A stretch of DNA of 5,996 nt, taken from Gammaproteobacteria bacterium. Lineage in GTDB: Bacteria > Pseudomonadota > Gammaproteobacteria > SZUA-152. Made by a program: the position numbers and the translations under genes. Positions 1-5,640 of this stretch are shown one piece after another (within the stretch, counting starts at the first letter, position 1; each line of letters starts with the position of its first letter). Where the stretch lies: assembly GCA_003229995.1 (NCBI GenBank), contig QIGJ01000007.1, positions 1 to 5,996 of the forward strand, written 5' to 3'. Below the pieces are notes generated by a model. That model ran no database searches. It was not told where the DNA came from and saw nothing but the letters and a program-made list of their open reading frames with translations.

Positions 1-1085
1 TCCAAATAAGTGATGTGACCGGGATGCAACAGGTCGAAACAGCCGTTGGTCATCACCACGGTTTCGCCACGGGTGCGCACTGCAGCAACAACGTCCAACA
101 GGTCAGCTTCGTTGGTGATGCCGCGCTGTACACTGCTTTGCGCATTGATGGCAACTTCCAGCTCCTGCACGGACACTGTTGCCGCGCCCAGCTTGCCCAC
201 CACTACACCAGCAGCGGCGTTGGCCAGGGTGGCAGCATTGGCCATGTTTTCACCCGCAGCCAGCATGGCGGCGAATACGCCGATCACCGTATCGCCCGCG
301 CCAGTAACATCGAAGACTTCCCGCGCATGGGTGGGCAGATGCAATGGGGCTTCGTCCTGCATCAACAGAGTCATGCCACGTTCACTGCGGGTAATCAACA
401 TGGCTTCCAGTTCCAGTTTACTGCGTAGTGCTTCTCCTTTAGCCACCAGCTCGTCGTCGTCCACACAGTGGCCCACCACGGCTTCGAATTCTCCGAGATT
501 GGGGGTCAACAAAGTTGCCCCTTTGTATTTAGCAAAATCGCTACCTTTGGGGTCCACCAGCACCGGCAACTTGGCTTTGCGTGCAGCACGAATAATGTCA
601 TGTACCGCATTGAGGGAGCCTTTGCTGTAATCAGAAAGCACCAGCATGTCGATATCATCGAAGTTGGCTGCCGTTCTTTCTGCCAACTCACCTGCGCCAC
701 TGGCTTGCGAGTGATCTTCAAAATCCAGACGAATAAGCTGTTGATGACGACTCATCACTCGCAGCTTGGTGATGGTCGTACAGTCATTGCGGCGTAATAA
801 TTGGCTGCGAATGTCACTGCTTGCCAGCAATTTATCCAGTGTTTGTGCCGCCTCATCTGCACCGACAATACCGCCCAATGACACCTGCGTTCCCAGCGCC
901 GCAATATTCAATGCCACATTGGCCGCACCACCCACACGCTCTTCGCAACCTTCCACCTTCACCACGGGCACTGGCGCTTCGGGAGAGATGCGCGAAGTGC
1001 CACCACTCCAATAGCGATCAAGCATGATGTCACCCACGACCAAGAGTTTTGCACGAGTAGTATCAGGCAGGCGTTTTGTGGTCAT
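1..1085 (-). CDS. hldE: Bifunctional heptose-7-phosphate kinase / heptose-1-phosphate adenylyltransferase HldE (3' end outside window)
   Basis: HldE is a cytoplasmic enzyme that phosphorylates D-glycero-beta-D-manno-heptose 7-phosphate at C1 and then, through a second domain, transfers AMP to the 1-phosphate. The product leads to ADP-heptose for LPS inner core. I translated the minus strand directly: 361 codons are open from ATG at 1085 to the left edge, against roughly 475 residues for the family. Visible motifs are [11 protein letters not shown] (residues 16-26), [14 protein letters not shown] (31-44) and GGAANVALN (52-60). The PfkB/ribokinase signature DVTGAGDT (259-266) has D265 as the expected catalytic base. 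The adenylyltransferase nucleotide-binding signature [12 protein letters not shown] (346-357) lies at the window edge, so most of domain two is missing only because of the cut. The ATG is well fixed, because an in-frame TAA lies three codons upstream. No strong Shine-Dalgarno is visible. It is divergent from the gene at 1256. Confidence 0.97.
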   Translation of the reverse strand, partial: MTTKRLPDTTRAKLLVVGDIMLDRYWSGGTSRISPEAPVPVVKVEGCEERVGGAANVALNIAALGTQVSLGGIVGADEAAQTLDKLLASSDIRSQLLRRNDCTTITKLRVMSRHQQLIRLDFEDHSQASGAGELAERTAANFDDIDMLVLSDYSKGSLNAVHDIIRAARKAKLPVLVDPKGSDFAKYKGATLLTPNLGEFEAVVGHCVDDDELVAKGEALRSKLELEAMLITRSERGMTLLMQDEAPLHLPTHAREVFDVTGAGDTVIGVFAAMLAAGENMANAATLANAAAGVVVGKLGAATVSVQELEVAINAQSSVQRGITNEADLLDVVAAVRTRGETVVMTNGCFDLLHPGHITYL

Positions 1086-1196
1086 ATCAGGTTCTTATTT
1101 TTCGGGTCATCATCGGGGTGTCAGTTTCTCAAGCAATCGAGCGGATGATAGCATAGGCTTAACGGATTCCCTCCGCCTCTACCGTACCGGTGTTAA

Positions 1197-1242
1197 TATA
1201 CCCGTAGCGATTGAGATTTAAGTCCCAAACGCTACGGGTATA
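1197..1242. promoter_or_regulatory. Perfect 13-bp inverted repeat in the divergent intergenic region
   Basis: TATACCCGTAGCG at 1197-1209 is exactly complementary to CGCTACGGGTATA at 1230-1242, with a 20-base spacer. It lies in the 170-base region between divergent hldE (start 1085) and the plus-strand gene (start 1256). The right arm ends only 13 bases before that start codon, and no good Shine-Dalgarno sits in between. It could be a two-arm protein binding site, or an RNA hairpin in the 5' leader of the plus-strand gene that limits ribosome access. There is no T-run after it, so it is not a typical terminator. The repeat is read directly from the sequence; its role is inferred. Confidence 0.6.
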
Positions 1243-1255
1243 ACAGACAAATGCC

Positions 1256-2344
1256 ATGACTGCCCATATCCTTTTTGACGTTCACCACCTTTATTACCTA
1301 CCGCAATTTTTGCCGGTGTATCGGGTCTTACAGGCGCATGGTGTAGCGTGTGAATTTGTGATTTATCGCAATGCAAAGCTACAGGCCGTGCTGGACAAAA
1401 TAGTTGCCGATGAAAACCTGCCGGTGCATTGGGTAAATAGCGTGGAAAATGCCCGGGATTATTATCAGGCACAGACTGCAGAATGGCTGATTCTTGGTAA
1501 CAGTTTCAAATACCTGGATGACCTGCCTGCCGTCACCCGCACGGCACTTATCAATCATGGTGCCGGTATCAAAGGGGCCGGACACGATGCCAGCATGTGT
1601 CGTGTGTCGGTGCGTTTTGCCGAGGGACCGTATCAGTTTCGGCAATTGCAAAAACATTATCCACAGGGCACGTATGTGGATGTGGGATTTTCCAAGCTTG
1701 ATCCCATGTTCAATTCTGGCATTAAAAAACCCGAACTGGATCTTGCGGCCTGCGGACTCGACCCGGCCAAACCCACCCTGCTTTATGCGCCTACTTTTTA
1801 TCCCAGCTCCATTGAGTGCATGTCCGATGACTGGCCCGCAGAATTCGCGGACTACAACTTGCTGGTGAAACCACATTTTTTCACCTATACCAAGAGTCGT
1901 TACAAGGCACAGCGACACAAACTGGAAACCTGGCGCAATACCCATAACATGTTTATTGCCGATGTCAGCGATTATAATCTGCTGCCCTTCATGGCCAGTG
2001 CTGACCTGCTGATCAGTGACGCTTCCACAGCCCTGTTTGAGTTCGCCGCGCTGAACAAACCAGTAGTCTGGTGTGAATTTCTCAAGTTACGCTGGAGTTA
2101 TCGTGGACCATTTCGATATCGCTATACCCGACGCATGGATCAGGACATTCTGCGTTACGCCGATATTGCCGTACATGCCCAACGTTACCGTGATCTGCTA
2201 TCGCACGTACAATCCGAACTTGCCGACCCGAGTCGACATCAGCGACAACGCCAAAGCTATACCCGAGAGCTGATGGGTGTTACTGACGGGCGAGTGTCTG
2301 AACGCATTGTGGATTACCTGTTGGCTGACTCCTCAAAAAAGTAA
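1256..2344 (+). CDS. CDP-glycerol glycerophosphotransferase family protein
   Basis: This 362-residue protein resembles the Glyphos_transf family (TagB/TagF-like), whose members move a phospho-polyol from a CDP-activated donor onto a glycan or lipid acceptor. Supporting motifs are a His-Gly element, NHGAGIKGA (residues 100-108), and YAPTFYPSS (177-185). LLVKPHFFTY (202-211) carries the second conserved His. The long C-terminal signature follows: SDYNLLPFMASADLLISDAS (238-257), then FEFAALNKPVV (261-271), which matches the family pattern of an Asp-Ser nucleotide-binding loop followed by 'nKPvv'. No signal peptide or membrane span is visible, so it probably acts on the cytoplasmic face. The start MTAHILFDVHHLYYLPQF suits the family; another ATG at 1251 opens only a two-codon frame. 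The donor and acceptor cannot be told from sequence: CDP-glycerol, CDP-ribitol or CDP-inositol are all possible. An annotation as glycosyltransferase-like (GT-B fold) would also be defensible. Confidence 0.85.
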   Translation: MTAHILFDVHHLYYLPQFLPVYRVLQAHGVACEFVIYRNAKLQAVLDKIVADENLPVHWVNSVENARDYYQAQTAEWLILGNSFKYLDDLPAVTRTALINHGAGIKGAGHDASMCRVSVRFAEGPYQFRQLQKHYPQGTYVDVGFSKLDPMFNSGIKKPELDLAACGLDPAKPTLLYAPTFYPSSIECMSDDWPAEFADYNLLVKPHFFTYTKSRYKAQRHKLETWRNTHNMFIADVSDYNLLPFMASADLLISDASTALFEFAALNKPVVWCEFLKLRWSYRGPFRYRYTRRMDQDILRYADIAVHAQRYRDLLSHVQSELADPSRHQRQRQSYTRELMGVTDGRVSERIVDYLLADSSKK

Positions 2345-2400
2345 AAAAGGTGCCGCGTTTCTTAATGAGGTAAGTCAAAAAAATATTTTTATATCTTTTT
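2326..2400 (+). terminator. Possible terminator spanning the stop codon of the phosphotransferase gene
   Basis: TGACTCCTCA (2326-2335) can pair with TGAGG-TA-AGTCA (2366-2377), giving ten pairs with a two-base bulge and a 30-base loop. It is followed by an A-run and then T-rich sequence to 2400. The loop is long and the T-run is not directly attached to the stem, so this is a weak candidate only. Confidence 0.22.
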
Positions 2401-2611
2401 CTCGTCATCCTGATAACCGTTTGCGCTCTCTGTGTTTTTACCTTGGGTTTTTATTATCCAAATCCAACCAGCATACGCGTGAAAACAGGGTTTTTCAGTC
2501 TCTAATTCACATTCAAACACCAGGAACATACATGTCCGTTAATGATAAATAAATCTTATTCTATTAATAACAAAATATGGTATTTGTAACACTGACCCTC
2601 AGGTCAAACGC

Positions 2612-2625
2612 TGCCAAGTGGTAAC
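2612..2625. repeat. Imperfect second copy of the TACCAAATGGTA-type palindrome
   Basis: TGCCAAGTGGTAAC at 2612-2625 matches 11 of 14 positions of TACCAAATGGTAAT inside the perfect palindrome at 2784-2801. The match keeps the CCAA and TGGTAA cores. Two related sites 175 bp apart upstream of one gene would suit a dimeric repressor or activator. This could also be chance in an AT-rich region. Confidence 0.35.
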
Positions 2626-2669
2626 ACATAATTTTAACGTTTCTCATTATAGTCTGGTCTTTCTTAAAA

Positions 2670-2686
2670 ATCAGGACTGTCCTGAT
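2670..2686. promoter_or_regulatory. Perfect 8-1-8 palindrome, candidate operator or minus-strand terminator
   Basis: ATCAGGACTGTCCTGAT is an exact inverted repeat with 8-bp arms and a single central base. Read on the plus strand, it sits about where the -35 element of the extended -10 promoter at 2696-2704 would lie, with its centre roughly 33 bases before the expected start of transcription. That is a classic place for a regulator. Read on the minus strand, the same arms form a six-pair stem (ATCAGG/CCTGAT) with a five-base loop followed directly by TTTTT, which would be a small intrinsic terminator. No minus-strand gene upstream needs one, so I prefer the operator reading. Confidence 0.4.
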
Positions 2687-2695
2687 AATGCTTCA

Positions 2696-2704
2696 TGCTA
2701 TACT
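2696..2704 (+). promoter_or_regulatory. Extended -10 promoter candidate
   Basis: TGCTATACT fits the extended -10 pattern TGnTATAnT of sigma-70 promoters. No good -35 hexamer is present at the normal distance, which is tolerated by extended -10 promoters. A perfect palindrome (2670-2686) occupies the -35 area. If used for asnB, it would give an untranslated leader of about 450 bases. Confidence 0.35.
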
Positions 2705-2783
2705 CTGTTTATTTTTGTGTCTCTTTAAAATATTTACATTATAAATTATGCGTTAATGGTGACTCAGGATCAGAGGTACGAAA

Positions 2784-2801
2784 CATTACCAAATGGTAAT
2801 G
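2784..2801. promoter_or_regulatory. Perfect palindrome CATTACCA-AA-TGGTAATG
   Basis: Two exactly complementary 8-base arms (2784-2791 and 2794-2801) are separated by AA. This is the typical shape of a site for a dimeric DNA-binding protein. It is followed by no T-run, so a terminator is unlikely. A related imperfect copy is at 2612-2625. The regulator is unknown. Confidence 0.45.
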
Positions 2802-2919
2802 GAAAGGCTAACGCCTCGCTGCTAGAGTACATAAAACATACGAAACGTATTTTCCTTTTAGTGAAATGTTACGTTGAGAGAAACAGGTTTCACAACACTC
2901 TGCAAGAGACTCACATGTA

Positions 2920-2985
2920 CCAATAGCTACTGTTTTTAGACTATTGGACAGACTCTTATTTTGGTGATTTTTCCATTGAATAGTC
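2920..2985 (+). other. Overlapping, mutually exclusive hairpins in the asnB leader
   Basis: CCAATAG (2920-2926) is complementary to CTATTGG (2941-2947). GACTATT (2939-2945) is complementary to AATAGTC (2979-2985). The middle segment is shared, so the RNA could form one stem or the other but not both. This layout is seen in attenuators and RNA switches, but each stem is only seven pairs and AT-rich, so chance is a serious alternative. No T-run or known riboswitch core follows. Confidence 0.2.
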
Positions 2986-3010
2986 GGTCACAACTTGTTG
3001 AAAATTGCAG

Positions 3011-3178
3011 ATGAATAATCAAATGATACCTTTAAAAACAGGTGAACACAGAACTAATTATCCGTCGCATAAAAAACCAGCAGTTATTCAGATACACCAG
3101 GAATTTCAAATTAAACCCCGCCAAATACAACCCTGTATAATGTTATTTATTATTGCCTCGGTAATATGTGTGGATTAG
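3011..3178 (+). CDS. Possible 55-residue small protein overlapping the asnB start
   Basis: An ATG at 3011 opens 55 codons ending at TAG 3176-3178, overlapping the first 13 bases of asnB in a different frame. The product starts MNNQMIPLKTGEHR, has a polar basic middle (PSHKKPAV, IKPRQIQ), and ends with a short hydrophobic run (IMLFIIASVICVD). I recognise no family. There is no good Shine-Dalgarno before the ATG. If real, it could be a leader translated ahead of asnB and coupled to it, or the tail of a decayed gene. A chance ORF is the simplest explanation. Confidence 0.15.
   Translation: MNNQMIPLKTGEHRTNYPSHKKPAVIQIHQEFQIKPRQIQPCIMLFIIASVICVD
3111..3141 (+). promoter_or_regulatory. Possible sigma-70 promoter close to asnB
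   Basis: TATAAT at 3136-3141 is a perfect -10 hexamer, 24 bases before the asnB ATG. The best -35 is TTAAAC (3111-3116) at a loose spacing of 19. Transcripts from here would have a leader of about 18 bases or less and would bypass all the upstream structure. Confidence 0.3.
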
Positions 3179-5088
3179 CAGGAGTCCTGTCACGATTCCC
3201 AGGTGATGAAACAGCATCCTCATTGAAAGACATTGCTCACTCAATGGCCAGCGCTCTCATTCATCGCGGTCCTGATGATAATGGTGTCTGGGTTGATGAA
3301 GCTGGTGTGGCATTGGCCCACAGAAGATTATCTATTCAAGACTTGTCAGCATGCGGCCATCAACCAATGCATTCGGCATGCAATCGATATGTTGTGGCGT
3401 TCAATGGTGAAATTTATAATTTCCCTGACTTGTGGCTACAGCTTGAAGGTCTTGGTGCAACGTTTTCCGGACATTCGGACACCGAGGTTTTGCTGGCAGC
3501 TATTTCGCATTGGGGCATTGAGAAATCACTGCAACGTTTTAATGGTATGTTTGCCTTTGCGCTTTGGGATAAAAAGGAAAAAATGTTGACGCTGGCAAGA
3601 GACCGCATCGGTAAAAAACCTCTCTATTACGGCAGAGCTGGTCATCAGTTTATTTTTGCCTCCGAGCTTAAAGCACTGGCTAGGCATCCATCATTCAACA
3701 ATACAATTAATCCCGATGCATTGTCTTTGTATTTACAATACAACTATGTCCCTGCGCCTTATTCAATATATAAAAATATCTATAAATTGCCGCAGGGTTG
3801 CATGATATCAGTAACACATGAAGATCTCATAGGAAATTCAACAGTACATCAGAACGTTATTGAATACTGGTCAGCTTACACCGTGGCAAAATCATGCATG
3901 GAAACTCCGTTCATTGGCACTGAACATGATGCTGTTCAAATACTGGATGATTTGTTATGTGATTCTATCAGGATGCGCATGATATCGGATGTACCCGTGG
4001 GGGTATTGTTGTCCGGTGGAATTGATTCATCCACAGTAACGGCCATTGCCCAAACCCAAAGCAATAGTCCGGTAAAGAGTTTTTCGATTGGTTTTTTAGG
4101 CTGTAATAAATCTGAAACCGCAGCTGCCAAAAAAATTGCACGGCACCTGAATACGGATCATACGGAACTATATGTCAGTGGAGCTGACGCATTAAATATT
4201 TTGCCGGAAATTCCGCATATCTTTGATGAGCCGTTTGGTGACTCTTCACAAATACCAACTTGCATTGTTTCCAGGCTGGCAAAAAGCAAAGTCACTGTGG
4301 CCTTGACCGGCGATGGTGGCGATGAGTTATTTTATGGATATAAACGTTATTTGAGTAACAGAAAATTGTGGAACCTGAATCGCAACCTACCGCATTTTAT
4401 TCGGGCATCACTGAGTCAGTTTATGGTTGCGGCCAGCAATCTGGCACAGTTAGAGTATAAATTGCTCAAGCACATTGCAACTATACGCGCAAACCACATT
4501 CTGGATCTTTATCAAAGCCGGATATGCAAGTTTATCAACCCGGAGCACCTGATAAAAAACAGCCATAACCCCGTACTTGAAAATATCGCACGCATTAAAT
4601 CGCTTAGTCTGTCCAGTCCTGAAGCAGAAATGATGTTGCTGGATTTCACTAGTTTCCTGACGGATGACGTACTGGTAAAAGTGGATCGCGCCAGCATGGC
4701 AGCAAGCCTGGAAGTGCGAAACCCTATCCTTGATTATCGAATTGTAGAATTTGCCTGGAGCCTCCCTGTTGACCTCAAGATCAGAGAGGGGAAAAGTAAA
4801 CATGTACTGCGCAAAACACTCGAAAGGTATGTACCAACAACATTGACGGACAGACCAAAACAGGGGTTTGGGTCACCTGTACAACACTGGATTAACGGGC
4901 CTCTCAGAGACTGGACGGAGGATCTGTTGTCTGAAGAACGCCTGAACAGAGACGGTATATTTAACACAAAACCAGTACGGCAATTATGGCTGGATTGCCA
5001 GCGAAACAATAAAAGTTATTCAAAACTTTGGACGATCCTGATGTTTCAAGCTTGGCATCAGCACGTTAACTCAACAATGACAGACTGA
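3166..5088 (+). CDS. asnB: Glutamine-hydrolysing asparagine synthase-type amidotransferase
   Basis: The 640-residue protein has the full class II architecture: an N-terminal glutaminase domain (about 1-210) that releases ammonia, and a C-terminal synthetase domain that adenylates a carboxylate with ATP and amidates it. The start is fixed because Cys2 of MCGLAG is the catalytic nucleophile after Met removal. Other glutaminase motifs are RGPDD (34-38), FNGEIYN (79-85) and SDTE (104-107). The synthetase domain shows the pyrophosphate loop LSGGIDSS (282-289), DEPFGDSSQIPT (354-365), TGDGGDELFYGYKRY (381-395) and VDRASMAASLEVRNP (506-520). All expected catalytic residues appear intact. Members of this size in surface-polysaccharide clusters (such as WbpS of Pseudomonas aeruginosa) are thought to amidate uronic acids rather than aspartate; the context favours that role here, but free asparagine synthesis cannot be excluded. 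No clear Shine-Dalgarno precedes the ATG, and the gene is visibly AT-richer than hldE, suggesting transfer. Confidence 0.93.
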   Translation: MCGLAGVLSRFPGDETASSLKDIAHSMASALIHRGPDDNGVWVDEAGVALAHRRLSIQDLSACGHQPMHSACNRYVVAFNGEIYNFPDLWLQLEGLGATFSGHSDTEVLLAAISHWGIEKSLQRFNGMFAFALWDKKEKMLTLARDRIGKKPLYYGRAGHQFIFASELKALARHPSFNNTINPDALSLYLQYNYVPAPYSIYKNIYKLPQGCMISVTHEDLIGNSTVHQNVIEYWSAYTVAKSCMETPFIGTEHDAVQILDDLLCDSIRMRMISDVPVGVLLSGGIDSSTVTAIAQTQSNSPVKSFSIGFLGCNKSETAAAKKIARHLNTDHTELYVSGADALNILPEIPHIFDEPFGDSSQIPTCIVSRLAKSKVTVALTGDGGDELFYGYKRYLSNRKLWNLNRNLPHFIRASLSQFMVAASNLAQLEYKLLKHIATIRANHILDLYQSRICKFINPEHLIKNSHNPVLENIARIKSLSLSSPEAEMMLLDFTSFLTDDVLVKVDRASMAASLEVRNPILDYRIVEFAWSLPVDLKIREGKSKHVLRKTLERYVPTTLTDRPKQGFGSPVQHWINGPLRDWTEDLLSEERLNRDGIFNTKPVRQLWLDCQRNNKSYSKLWTILMFQAWHQHVNSTMTD

Positions 5089-5097
5089 ACACCTATA

Positions 5098-5120
5098 GGC
5101 TGTTTTACCATAATACAGCC
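5098..5120 (+). terminator. Weak terminator-like hairpin after asnB
   Basis: GGCTGT (5098-5103) pairs with ACAGCC (5115-5120) around an 11-base loop, starting nine bases after the asnB stop codon. It is followed by CGTTTCC rather than a proper T-run, so termination would be inefficient or depend on other factors. Confidence 0.35.
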
Positions 5121-5190
5121 CGTTTCCACTTCGCACGTCACTGCCATTTACCCCCTTCCGGAAAAGCAAAAATGAAATAACAGAAGTTGA

Positions 5191-5219
5191 TTGCAACCAC
5201 ACAGTGATACAACGATAAT
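5191..5219 (+). promoter_or_regulatory. Sigma-70-type promoter before the chimeric ORF
   Basis: TTGCAA (5191-5196) and GATAAT (5214-5219) are separated by exactly 17 bases and match 4 of 6 and 5 of 6 consensus positions. Transcription would start near 5226, about 45 bases before the ATG at 5271. Its presence suggests that the downstream genes form their own transcription unit, separate from asnB. Confidence 0.5.
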
Positions 5220-5260
5220 GGCCCCTTTTTTCGGTTGCCTTCGTCAAATACACGTCCACT

Positions 5261-5264
5261 GGAG
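5261..5264 (+). promoter_or_regulatory. Ribosome binding site of the chimeric ORF
   Basis: GGAG sits six bases before the ATG at 5271, the ideal spacing. It is the clearest Shine-Dalgarno in the window and fixes the start of the ORF, supporting the idea that it derives from the true 5' end of an inositol phosphate synthase gene. Confidence 0.65.
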
Positions 5265-5270
5265 CAGTGA

Positions 5271-5603
5271 ATGAGCAAAATCAAAGTGGCTATCGTCGGC
5301 ATTGACAACTGTGCTAACTCACTCGTACAGGGAATCGAATACGACGCCTTCGATACCGGTATTTTTCTCTGCACCCCCGGCCTGTTTAATGCACTGAAAA
5401 GCAGCATGGAACAAGGCGACGATTCCCTCTCCGGTGGCGTATACCGGTTGGCTGAAAAAGACCTTGCTCATGTGCATGACATCGAAGGCCGCTTCTGGCT
5501 GGACGTAGATGACGAAGCCGCATTCCATAAAGCCACCGCTGTTTTGCAGGCTGCCAACGACATTTCGGGTAAAATTGTCGCTGAGACCGCCAGCGTAACC
5601 TGA
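5271..5603 (+). pseudogene. Deletion chimera: start of myo-inositol-1-phosphate synthase joined to end of a nucleotidyltransferase
   Basis: The 110-residue ORF combines two unrelated families. Residues 1-24 (MSKIKVAIVGIDNCANSLVQ and onwards) closely resemble the N-terminal Rossmann strand and loop of bacterial myo-inositol-1-phosphate synthase, usually VAIVGVGNCASSLVQG; here the second glycine of the loop is Asp12. From about residue 25 the sequence resembles the C-terminal part of an LicC- or inositol-1-phosphate cytidylyltransferase-like enzyme. It shows DAFDTGIFLCTPGLF (25-39), GDDSLSGGV (49-57) and the metal-binding RFWLDVDDEAAF (74-85). Intact versions are each far longer (about 350 and 240 residues), so neither activity should remain. 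The join, near codons 22-28, is in frame, consistent with an internal deletion across two neighbouring genes. Promoter and ribosome binding site are intact, so the short protein may still be made. An assembly error is the main alternative. The family assignments come from recalled motifs. Confidence 0.65.
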
Positions 5604-5640
5604 CGGCAAATTGCAGCCTGATCAAAGAATTCTGCCAAAC

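Larger units (their letters stand above)
2345..3165. other. AT-rich intergenic region upstream of asnB, rich in palindromes
   Basis: No convincing protein-coding gene is visible on either strand across this 821-base stretch apart from one doubtful 55-codon ORF near its end. Composition is very AT-rich in places: only 13 of the 60 bases at 2701-2760 are G or C. Small palindromes include TGACC-CTCA-GGTCA (2593-2606), ATACG-AAA-CGTAT (2838-2850) and GAAAC-AG-GTTTC (2880-2891). The octamer TACGAAAC occurs twice (2777-2784 and 2839-2846), and GTAACAC occurs twice (2586-2592 and 2621-2627). The larger palindromes, promoter candidates and hairpins have their own entries. A long regulatory leader for asnB or the remains of a decayed gene are the two readings I consider most likely. 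Confidence 0.6.

Noticed and set aside
15..1027. Several plus-strand open frames across this region (such as 15-428, 46-630 and 766-1014)
   Set aside because: They lie antisense to hldE, whose minus-strand translation is continuous and carries all family motifs. The plus-strand products are low-complexity and match nothing recognisable.
1379..1945. A 188-codon minus-strand open frame
   Set aside because: It is fully antisense to the phosphotransferase gene with conserved motifs. It has no credible start signal and no recognisable domain.
2277..2552. A 91-codon plus-strand open frame across the end of the phosphotransferase gene
   Set aside because: It overlaps the end of a well-supported gene in another frame, then runs through AT-rich non-coding sequence. 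It has no ribosome binding site or recognisable domain.
2760..2830. A JUMPstart/ops-like element, suggested by GGCTAACGCC and CTGCTAG near 2806-2826
   Set aside because: Neither strand contains a good match to the ops core GGCGGTAGnnT. The nearest reverse-strand match breaks in the conserved positions.
4450..5009. Minus-strand open frames within asnB (4450-4803 and 4734-5009)
   Set aside because: They are antisense shadows of an intact, motif-rich asparagine synthase gene.
5156..5164. Short palindrome TTCCGGAA after asnB
   Set aside because: It is only eight bases with no loop or T-run, which is expected by chance and unsupported as a terminator or operator.
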